The notes under the pieces are model-generated. The model did not search any database and was not told the DNA's origin. It saw nothing but the letters and a program-made list of their open reading frames with translations. Made by a program: the position numbers and the translations under genes. From the NCBI GenBank assembly GCA_041674565.1, contig JBAYVQ010000073.1, positions 1 to 5,207 on the forward strand: a stretch of 5,207 nt of DNA. The letters run 5' to 3'. This DNA is from CALMFT01 sp041674565. GTDB taxonomy: Bacteria > Patescibacteriota > Gracilibacteria > Absconditabacterales > Absconditicoccaceae. Below are positions 1 to 5,207 of the stretch, piece by piece. How positions within the stretch are numbered: position 1 is the stretch's first letter; each line of letters starts with the position of its first letter.

Positions 1-241
1 CTCAATTAATCAACTTATCCATAAACTTACGACTTTTTTGTTTTTTGATATAATATTCTATCTTTCTAGCAGCGACAACATTTTCAAACTCGAATATCGC
101 GAGGACTGTAAAAGTTCCCAGTTGACGAATAGATTTTGTTTGTAAAGAACTATGCTCTTTAAATCTTCTTTCAACATCATTGGTAGATCATATATAACGC
201 TTGCTAGAAACGAATTCCAATACATAGACATATCATTTCAT
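1..241 (-). CDS. GIY-YIG domain protein (UPF0213/YhbQ-like), 3' end outside window
   Basis: Read with UGA as glycine, this frame opens at ATG 241 and runs 80 codons to the left edge without a TAA or TAG, so its 3' end is outside the window. The N-terminus has the GIY-type strand (GYVYVL, residues 3-8), then RYIGST (15-20), which carries the YIG motif, NDVERRFKEH (21-30) with the expected catalytic Arg (R25 or R26) and His (H30), and ARKIEYYIKK (58-67) with the expected metal-binding Glu (E62). This is the layout of the small stand-alone GIY-YIG proteins (about 80-100 residues), whose members are nuclease-like; the cellular role of this subgroup is poorly known. Three TGA codons fall inside, and the one at 188-190 encodes the YIG glycine itself. 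No Shine-Dalgarno sequence is visible before the ATG. A degenerate tRNA-like fragment lies 30 bp upstream. The family call is firm; the function is inferred from the fold only. Confidence 0.85.
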
Positions 242-271
242 GTGTCAGCATCAGTTATTGATATCATTCCT

Positions 272-318
272 GACCTAGCCGAAGCATCGGCTCGCTCTAC
301 CAACTAAGCTAAGAGCCC
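272..318 (-). pseudogene. Truncated tRNA-like fragment (T-arm and 3' acceptor missing)
   Basis: On the minus strand from 318 there is a 5' acceptor strand GGGCTCT, then TA, a four-pair D-stem GCTT/GAGC around a loop with the usual GG, and a five-pair anticodon stem AGCCG/CGGCT. It is followed by AGGTC, a typical variable region. The anticodon loop is ATGCTT, six bases instead of seven, so the anticodon cannot be assigned. After AGGTCAGGA the expected TTCRANY loop and the AGAGCCC strand that would close the acceptor stem are absent; I found no AGAGCCC downstream to the window edge. It is therefore probably a decayed tRNA gene or the 5' part of one disrupted at the T-loop. A structured leader resembling a tRNA is an alternative. 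Confidence 0.55.
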
Positions 319-373
319 ACATATTTCACAAACGTAGGCTGACTAATAACAATTTACTTTTTGAATTCAATAT

Positions 374-607
374 TTAATTGAGTTGATTTATTTGTAGTTG
401 ATTTGGATCACCACTGACATCTACCAAACCGAACATAACCATAAGACCCACTACCACAATCACAAAGCCTATAAGAACATACATCGCCCTTGTGCCTCAC
501 AAATTATTTTCTGCTCGCTGTATTCTACCAAACTGTGTTAGTGCGTCACTGTAATACATACTCACCAATCCAGCTCAGATTATCAATAATCAGAAAAAGA
601 AATTCAT
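374..607 (-). CDS. Small two-helix membrane protein, uncharacterised (77 aa)
   Basis: The frame from ATG 607 to TAA 374-376 gives 77 residues when UGA is read as glycine (residues 6, 11 and 37). There is a hydrophobic segment at about 2-19, then a polar stretch with FGRIQRAENNLGGTR at 26-40, then a second strongly hydrophobic segment at about 42-62 (YVLIGFVIVVVGLMVMFG), and a short polar Asn/Gln-rich tail. This predicts a hairpin in the cytoplasmic membrane with a short conserved-looking loop between the helices. I do not recognise the family. The start lies 9 bp after the stop of the preceding ORF and in the same frame, so the two are probably co-transcribed, possibly also with tRNA-Gly(UCA) just upstream. 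No ribosome binding site is visible. Confidence 0.75.
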
Positions 608-616
608 GAGAGTATA

Positions 617-862
617 TTATTGTAAATCATAGATAATGATGGCTGAATAGTTGCCACAAGCAGAAGTCCAAGTGCGTTGGCCCTGTACTGAATCCGTCTT
701 TAGCTGGGCTCGCCTCAGACAATCAGCAGTAGCCTGTTGCATTCTCCAACAATCGTACTGCTCCTTGTTTCACAAGAATTGCAGCGTTACCTGCACATTG
801 TTTTCTGTCCCATGACAACTCATAGAGTCTGAAATTGGAGTAATATTCATGATATCAATCAT
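617..862 (-). CDS. Small hypothetical protein with four cysteines (81 aa)
   Basis: With UGA as glycine the frame from ATG 862 to TAA 617-619 is open for 81 codons; an in-frame ATG at 850 would give 77 residues. One TGA occurs, at residue 31. The product is soluble-looking, has no signal peptide or membrane helix, and has cysteines at about 16, 38, 48 and 69. The middle, NKEQYDCWRMQQATADCLRR (32-51), looks helical. I recognise no family. It begins 17 bp after the 3' end of tRNA-Gly(UCA) and ends 9 bp before the small membrane protein gene in the same frame. The other two minus frames here contain TAA codons. It could be a spurious ORF or the remains of a longer gene, since support rests only on frame openness and tight placement. 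Confidence 0.5.
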
Positions 863-878
863 TACACAAACAAAACTG

Positions 879-952
879 AGCGGGCGACGAGACTTGAACT
901 CGTACGGGCAGAGCTGAAGTCTGCCATGCTACACCAATTACATCACGCCCGC
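879..952 (-). tRNA. tRNA-Gly(UCA), decodes UGA as glycine
   Basis: The minus strand folds as a complete tRNA: acceptor GCGGGCG (952-946) paired with CGCCCGC (886-880), a four-pair D-stem ATGT/GCAT around a loop with the usual GG, anticodon stem GCAGA/TCTGC with loop CTTCAGC, a four-base variable region, and T-stem ACGAG/CTCGT with loop TTCAAGT. The anticodon is TCA (genomic 915-917), which reads UGA. The GCGGG-type acceptor and discriminator U73 (base 879) are what bacterial glycyl-tRNA synthetase substrates carry; a tRNA-Trp or selenocysteine tRNA would look different (Trp has another acceptor stem and G73; Sec has a long variable arm). CCA is not encoded. This is the adaptor expected for code 25 and it explains the in-frame TGA codons in the surrounding genes. 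Confidence 0.95.
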
Positions 953-1064
953 GTAAACTCCCTAGTAACAATCAACATGATAAAATCAACCATATTTGTG
1001 AGTTGATACTATAGGATTATTTATTATTGTGGTGTTATTTTATCTTAGGACAGCCATTACACAT
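953..1064. promoter_or_regulatory. Divergent intergenic region between tRNA-Gly(UCA) and the exported-protein gene
   Basis: This 112-bp AT-rich gap must hold promoters for both the leftward tRNA and the rightward gene. For the plus strand, TTGTGA (996-1001) and TATTTA (1018-1023) with a 16-bp spacer are the best -35/-10 pair I see. For the minus strand, TATCAT about 25 bp before the mature tRNA 5' end fits a -10 box, but no good -35 accompanies it. Both are weak guesses by eye. I found no operator-like palindrome or riboswitch. Confidence 0.3.
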
Positions 1065-2012
1065 ATGAAGAAAATAATCTGAATACTATGCATTACATTG
1101 GCATTGCTAAGCATCACATCATCTAGTCAGGCCTGACAAATCGTACGTAAAAAAGCAAGTACATGATCCATGGCAGTTATGTTGCCCAAGATATGCAACG
1201 CGAGCTGATGTTACTCCTTCCTTGATCAGTCTATCCTTATTCTCAAAAAGCAGGTACCAATTCTTACTGGAACATCCTGACTTGTGATGCCGACATTCAA
1301 TAGTATTGTGTTTGAAAACACTGACTGCAAGAAAGAAAAAGACACTCTGGACAAACAACTGAATGAAAAATATAAGATATACACAGATAAAGTAAACGAA
1401 CTCGTGAAGAAAAAAATCAGCAAGAAGGATGCCGAAAAGACAGCAAAGCCAGACTATGATGCATATCTTGAACGGAAAAAGACAAATTATAATCTGTCCA
1501 AACTATGCTATTCTTATAGGACCAAAAATAAATCTAGTATAGACAAAAAACTTGCAAAACAGCTACAAGACTACAAAATAAAATTAGAAAAGCACAATAG
1601 CAACGCGGGCTTTTATTCATGATTACAAGCGTTTTGGACTATTTGCGACCCCAAAAGCATGAGCTGAGCTGAGTCCAGCATGTATCAACTGCTAAACAAA
1701 GGTCTCTGGTCATGAGCAAAGACACAAGTAACAACACTGGAAAAGATTATCAAAGATTGTATGGCAGCACAAAGCACTAATCGCTCCTTACAGGATCAAA
1801 GATTTCTCAAGATCGTAAGGCTCATGCATGCTAGATTGCTCTTTCTCAAAGGATATATTACCATAGCAAACGGTATGCTACCCTGACAACTCAATCCCGA
1901 TATGGATGATGCCAAGATGATGTTGGAACAAATTATACGCGATAACGATCCGCTACTCACCCAACAAGCAAAAAAACTCTATAACTTTGCTCAAGCATTG
2001 TACAAAAAATAA
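1065..2012 (+). CDS. Exported lysine-rich hypothetical protein (315 aa)
   Basis: Read with UGA as glycine, ATG 1065 opens a 315-residue frame ending at TAA 2010-2012; under the standard code it breaks into fragments. Nine glycines are UGA-coded (residues 6, 24, 34, 48, 72, 186, 201, 217, 274) against five GGN glycines, the highest UGA share in the window. Residues 1-23 form a classic Sec signal peptide: KK, a hydrophobic core, then SQA before the likely cleavage site. The mature protein has a segment with C44 and C49 at 40-80, a very Lys-rich and probably helical or coiled-coil region at about 88-180, and a helical C-terminal third. Further cysteines lie at 88, 148, 194 and 232. I do not recognise the family. 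An AGGA at 1047-1050 is 14 bp before the ATG, further than usual. The gene converges with the SpoU gene, 4 bp apart. The frame is firm; the function is unknown. Confidence 0.85.
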
Positions 2013-2029
2013 CCCACTAAGCAGTGAGT
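2004..2029 (-). terminator. Rho-independent terminator of the minus-strand gene cluster
   Basis: On the minus strand ACTCACT (2029-2023) can pair with AGTGGGT (2018-2012) across the loop GCTT, giving seven pairs including one U-G, followed directly by TATTTTTT. The stem contains the TAG stop of the SpoU gene (2017-2019). In the plus direction the same bases give a C-A mismatch and no T-tract, so the element points leftward only. It falls exactly between the two convergent genes. Confidence 0.65.
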
Positions 2030-2496
2030 ATATCTATCTGCCACATAATAATAGCAGCAGCTTGTCCAACATTGAATGACTCCTTGGAGCCAAGCATAGG
2101 TATATGTACAATATAATCTGATTGTTCCAGAGTACTCGTTTCCACACCCGTGACTTCATTGCCCATGACTAAGACCAATGATGATGCGGATCTGTGATGA
2201 TGTATATAATCTAAAAACTGCTGGTCTCTCAATCAGATGCTATCAGCAGTTTTTTCAGCGCTCAAAAACGCTACCTTATTATCGCTAGCCCAATTATAGA
2301 ACTGGTCTAGAGTTTCAAATTGCAATAAAAGCACTGTTTCTTGTGCTCCTAGAGCGGTCTTTGTGACTTTTTTATGTTCTTTGGGCGCCGTGTATCACAC
2401 CAAGATAACGCCTCGACCCAATCCATCAGCCGTCCTTATGATATTTCCTACATTGTATGCAGATCTAAGATTTTCGCATACCACTCGTTTTTGCAT
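2017..2496 (-). CDS. SpoU/TrmH-family RNA 2'-O-methyltransferase (SPOUT fold, minimal form)
   Basis: The frame from ATG 2496 to TAG gives 159 residues with UGA as glycine at 34 and 88. All three SpoU motifs are present: motif 1 at 8-24 (ENLRSAYNVGNIIRTAD, with N15 and R21), motif 2 at 112-118 (GNEVTGV), and motif 3 at 132-151 (IPMLGSKESF followed by NVGQAAAI, with the conserved N142). These form the trefoil-knot S-adenosylmethionine site of the family, which methylates ribose 2'-OH groups in tRNA or rRNA as a dimer. At about 160 residues there is no extra RNA-binding domain, as in TrmL (tRNA wobble position 34), but motif 3 also resembles TrmH or RlmB members, so the substrate is not assigned. 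UGA-34 encodes a family glycine in the strand after motif 1 (ILVGYT). The start is 7 bp after the DUF2231 stop, and the gene ends in the terminator described separately. Confidence 0.93.
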
Positions 2497-2503
2497 GGTC
2501 AGA

Positions 2504-3007
2504 TTATTTTATAATCAAATCATATACTATTCTTACTACAGGGTCAGTATCGATACCATGAGAGATAGCTCCGCCAAGAGCGCCTGTTATAGACAATAAC
2601 ACGAGGCCTAGTAAAGCAATCAGTGAGAGCAATATAGGATGGCTAGCAAACTTGATAATTTTTCCCAATATGGCTCCGAAAGAATTAGCCATAATCTGCA
2701 TACCAGACTTTGTGGCAAGCATATACTGACAAGCATAAATAATCCAAATAATCAGATAAGTACGGTACGACATCTCTCCAAATTCGGAATGCGCTTCAAT
2801 AAGATCAGTATATCCTAGCTGCTCTCATGCATACTCACCTGTTTGTATTGCCATAAAAGCTCATATAGTACCAATAATCAAGAGTATGATTTTCGTCAGA
2901 TACAGTTTATCTCTTCGGGATTTTACAAACAGACTAAGCAGCTCCAGACCCGTATACAGTACTAGGCAAGCAATAGGAAAATGGATAACAATAGGATGAA
3001 TATTCAT
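2504..3007 (-). CDS. DUF2231 family membrane protein (167 aa)
   Basis: ATG 3007 to TAA 2504-2506 encodes 167 residues with UGA-coded glycines at 49 and 61. The N-terminus NIHPIVIHFPIA (2-13) is the hallmark of DUF2231 membrane proteins, and the C-terminal TGALGGAISHG (141-151) matches the family's last helix and its GG-containing end. Four membrane helices are likely, at about 7-27, 39-57, 82-98 and 122-142. Histidines at 4, 9, 73 and 150 and the GEYAGEQ segment at 58-64 are the conserved polar features; related proteins have been linked to heme or redox roles, but the function is not established and no cofactor site can be shown from sequence. If TGA is read as stop, only an 89-residue C-terminal fragment appears, so the true start is easy to miss. 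The gene sits 7 bp before the SpoU gene and 41 bp after the exported-protein gene. Confidence 0.88.
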
Positions 3008-3048
3008 AATACAATAGTTAGTAAGATAAATATAGTGAGGTAAATAGT

Positions 3049-3591
3049 TTATGGTTTACAGCTTAGTATTTTAAAGTTATTGGTACCAAAGTAGGTCCAC
3101 ATGCGTCTGGCACATTGAGCGGGTTTATCATCCTTACCCATATACTCATCATTACAATTATCGTGAGTATCTACGTCACCAGATCCAAATATATACACTG
3201 GGCTTCGACTGCCATCTTCTCCTTGGATTTGATACGATGTAATGGTGTTAAAAAATGGTTTTACGGTGCCGATCCAGGCATAAAAACGAGTTCATAGAGC
3301 CTTATACTCGCCTACTACGCACTTTTGGTGGACTAGCTTGGATACATCATGTTTCTTTAGCGCTCTGTATATCTTGGTAGTAATACCATCATTTACTCAC
3401 CGATCCTGCAATCACATTGTCTCTGAGATGAGGTAGAAATTACGCTCCAAATCAAAACCATAAGCAGCAAACGTCTCCTGCAGATTGGCTCTTTTGAGTG
3501 GACCAACATTTGGCGCAATGGTTTTCGCAAAACCAAATCACTGCAATAGCAATATACACAATACTCAGATTATAGAAAATTTTTTCATCAT
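3049..3591 (-). CDS. Exported cysteine-containing hypothetical protein (180 aa)
   Basis: This gene is invisible under the standard code: five TGA codons (residues 9, 18, 60, 65, 100) break it up, while UGA as glycine gives one frame from ATG 3591 (or the adjacent ATG 3588) to TAA 3049-3051. Residues 1-22 are a Sec signal peptide with KK, a hydrophobic core at 6-17, and likely cleavage after FGFA (22). The mature part has four cysteines (91, 146, 160, 178), enough for two disulfides, and an acidic segment GSGDVDTHDNCNDEYMGKDD at 136-155 that could bind divalent metal. I do not recognise the family. It lies in the minus-strand cluster, 43 bp after the two-helix membrane protein and 41 bp before DUF2231, suggesting shared transcription and perhaps an envelope role. 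No Shine-Dalgarno sequence is seen. Confidence 0.82.
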
Positions 3592-3634
3592 GATACAAAA
3601 ATAGCTGTATATAAGGCAATGCGTACTTATCGTA

Positions 3635-4033
3635 CTACAGCCCAATAGGATCCTCTTGTTTGCTAGCTTTGAGCTTAGGATAGTGGACAAGGAAAACTAT
3701 CAGACAGATCACAAATCGCACGCCGCCACCGATCATCATTTGTTTGAGGTTGTAGGCTCTTTGTAGGAGAACATTTTTGGTAGCCTCTGTTTTACATTCT
3801 GCAATTTTCTCAGGAGTCCTAGCGACAGGTGTAGTGGTTTCTGGTTTGTATTCAGGTTGTTCACAATTTTTTATTTCCCAGCTCATACTCGAACCCAAAA
3901 TATACTCCTGATCAGTGATCAGTAATTTTTGCAACAGGTTGTAGAATAAGATACCACTTGATACGATCACACCAGCGATACTCAATACACTCACTACAGC
4001 AAAGTACGACCTAACGGCATTTCGATTTTTCAT
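3635..4033 (-). CDS. Two-helix membrane protein, uncharacterised (132 aa)
   Basis: ATG 4033 to TAG 3635-3637 gives 132 residues, and this is the only gene here without an internal UGA (all seven glycines are GGN). Helix one spans about 11-34 and helix two about 100-118. Between them is a soluble loop of some 60 residues with a Pro/Thr/Glu-rich stretch (PEYKPETTTPVARTPEK, 60-76) and two cysteines (57, 80), which could form a disulfide if the loop faces outward. The general plan resembles small two-helix membrane domains such as DUF5671 that are frequent in Patescibacteria, but that comparison is weak and I do not assign it. It follows xseA by 36 bp and precedes the 180-residue exported protein by 43 bp on the same strand. 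Confidence 0.82.
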   Translation of the reverse strand: MKNRNAVRSYFAVVSVLSIAGVIVSSGILFYNLLQKLLITDQEYILGSSMSWEIKNCEQPEYKPETTTPVARTPEKIAECKTEATKNVLLQRAYNLKQMMIGGGVRFVICLIVFLVHYPKLKASKQEDPIGL

Positions 4034-4069
4034 GATAGTAAGGGTAGATGATTAAATGGTATATGTTTA

Positions 4070-5207
4070 TTAAGCTTTTCAAGTAATGGTCATGAGAAAT
4101 TGTTTATCATACGCCTTCACAATAAGTTCGTCTCCAATATCGAGTGATTCTATCTGCTGTTTGGATAGTAGTTGTGCGTCTTTTCAGGATAACAATGCAT
4201 AACCTGATTGCAACATCTTGTCAGGAGTCGAGGAACAAATGTAATCATACCACGACTGGACATTGGTCGTATATAATTCGATCTTATGTTGCGTCAGAGT
4301 ATCTATATCTATTTTTCGCGTATCGATATATTGGGCGAAGTACTGCAATTTTTGTTGTGCTCACTGGGTAATATCCAAATACATCGTTTGAATTTGATCA
4401 CTCAAAGCCTGGTACTTTCCTACCAATTGATATGCCGCATCAGTCGGCGTCTTGGCACTTGCATATGCAACTTCATCTAGAATAGACTGATCGCTGGTAT
4501 GGCCCACTGCCATCATCACTGGCACTGGCATATAGCATATACCTTTAGCAATATTGAAATCATTGTGTCGCATAATACCGCTTGCACCTCCTCCTCCGCG
4601 GATAATGATCACCATATTGTATCTCACTCATTGCGCCTCTTCTTTGGGGTCTAGAGTTTTGTAAATATCTTGCAATGTCTTATACACTGCAGCGTTGGCA
4701 GCGTTGCCGTGGATAGCAGTATGATACAAGGTATAGGTGTACTGACAACCGAAATCATCCAATACCTGAAAGAAATCTTTCAATCACTCGCTAGTCTCAG
4801 AAGAAACAATGGCGAAGTGATACGGTGGGGCACCAAGAGTTTTTTTCTTATTCAGATCAAATACTCATAACTCAATCAGTTGCTCTTTGATACTGTCTGT
4901 TTTTTGCTTTATCCTGCCCAAGGTATACTCGGGAAATATATGGTGTACATGTAATTGGTAACCATAATCTTTGTGAAAATCAGTCGTGCACTTCATGAGG
5001 ATTTGTTGACCTTTGAGTTCATCAAGTTTGAGTTTCCACTGCCTGAGTGGTCCAAAAAGCACAGAGGGATCCGTCACCACTGCGTGGGCATGCGCTACTA
5101 CCTGATTATCTTCATATTCCACTAATTCAATATACAGTCTTGTATTCCATTGTTTCACTTTACTCACTTCCGCTATAATCAAAAATTCTTGAGAACCAAA
5201 TAAGGTC
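4070..5207 (-). CDS. xseA: Exodeoxyribonuclease VII large subunit, 5' end outside window
   Basis: Exonuclease VII degrades single-stranded DNA from both ends in cytoplasmic DNA repair, using XseA with several XseB subunits. Read with UGA as glycine, 378 residues run from the window edge (first full codon at 5206) to TAA 4070-4072; only a short N-terminal piece is missing. Residues 1-100 match the N-terminal OB-fold for DNA binding. The catalytic domain follows: IVSSETSEGLKD (133-144) with D144, IIIRGGGG (200-207) with R203, and AVGHTSDQSILDE (233-245) with H236 and D239. These match the Asp, Arg, His and Asp reported as catalytic in E. coli XseA; the usual VGHETD is VGHTSD here. A helical part (about 255-325) leads to the C-terminal signature DKMLQSGYALLSG (329-341). 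Six glycines are UGA-coded, including G341 at a usual family Gly. The helical region looks shorter than in E. coli, and no xseB follows; the next gene is a membrane protein. Confidence 0.95.

Noticed and set aside
361..370. Perfect palindrome TTGAATTCAA after the 77-residue gene, considered as terminator or operator
   Set aside because: It is only 10 bp with no loop, no GC-rich stem and no U-tract on the minus strand, so it cannot be supported as a terminator.
259..857. Short inverted repeat ATTGATATCAT near 258-268 and 849-859, each just 3' of a tRNA-like sequence
   Set aside because: The core TGATATCA is itself a palindrome in AT-rich sequence and the match is only 11 bp, so chance is likely; no second pair supports an element boundary.
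879..952. tRNA-Trp(UCA) or selenocysteine tRNA
   Set aside because: The variable region is four bases, so it is not tRNA-Sec; the GCGGG acceptor and U73 are glycine-type, and UGA positions match conserved glycines rather than tryptophans.
1119..1423. Short minus-strand frames with hydrophobic stretches
   Set aside because: They are antisense to the 315-residue exported protein; the hydrophobicity comes from reading its Lys-rich AAA/AAG codons backwards as Phe and Leu.
2363..2599. Plus-strand frame of 78 codons
   Set aside because: It overlaps the start of the SpoU gene and the end of DUF2231 on the other strand, with no family features of its own.
3115..3297. Open frame on the plus strand with hydrophobic N-terminus
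   Set aside because: It lies antisense inside the exported 180-residue protein gene, whose signal peptide, frame length and TAA stop under UGA=Gly are much better supported.
4144..4870. Several short plus-strand frames
   Set aside because: All are antisense to xseA, which has clear catalytic motifs through this region.
4361..5182. xseA as a pseudogene with multiple nonsense mutations
   Set aside because: All interruptions are TGA, none TAA or TAG, no frameshift is needed, catalytic residues are kept, and a UCA-anticodon tRNA is present; reassignment explains this, decay does not.
1..5207. CRISPR arrays, insertion sequences or a defence system
   Set aside because: I saw no regularly spaced repeats, transposase motifs, terminal inverted repeats or recognised defence genes on either strand.

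Overview
The window reads as a genome piece from a bacterium that translates UGA as glycine (NCBI genetic code 25), that is, the Gracilibacteria/Absconditabacteria (BD1-5/SR1) part of the candidate phyla radiation. Three independent signs agree. (1) Under the standard code almost every gene is cut into short pieces by TGA; read through, they become uninterrupted proteins that stop only at TAA or TAG. I count 31 in-frame TGA codons among about 106 glycine positions. (2) Several TGA codons fall where the protein family has a conserved glycine: the YIG motif of a GIY-YIG protein, the strand after the first motif of a SpoU methyltransferase, and the C-terminal segment of XseA. (3) A tRNA at 879-952 (minus) has anticodon UCA, a glycine-type acceptor stem and discriminator U73.

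Layout. The left end (1-318, minus) holds a 3'-truncated GIY-YIG domain gene just downstream of a degenerate tRNA-like fragment that keeps its acceptor 5' strand, D-arm and anticodon arm but loses the T-arm. From 374 to 952 (minus) lie tRNA-Gly(UCA) and two small uncharacterised ORFs, one of them a two-helix membrane protein. The divergent gap 953-1064 separates this block from a plus-strand gene (1065-2012) for a lysine-rich exported protein. From 2017 to the right edge all genes are on the minus strand and closely spaced, in transcription order: xseA (5'-truncated by the window), a two-helix membrane protein, a cysteine-containing exported protein, a DUF2231 membrane protein and a SpoU-family RNA 2'-O-methyltransferase. 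The SpoU gene ends in a hairpin plus U-tract that separates it from the convergent plus-strand gene.

How the genes work together. The one clear functional link is that tRNA-Gly(UCA) is needed to translate eight of the nine protein genes here; only the 132-residue membrane protein has no internal UGA. The xseA-to-SpoU cluster mixes DNA repair, envelope and RNA-modification functions and looks like a simple co-transcribed run rather than a pathway. None of the starts has a convincing Shine-Dalgarno sequence at normal spacing. All assignments are from reading motifs by eye; no database search was run.
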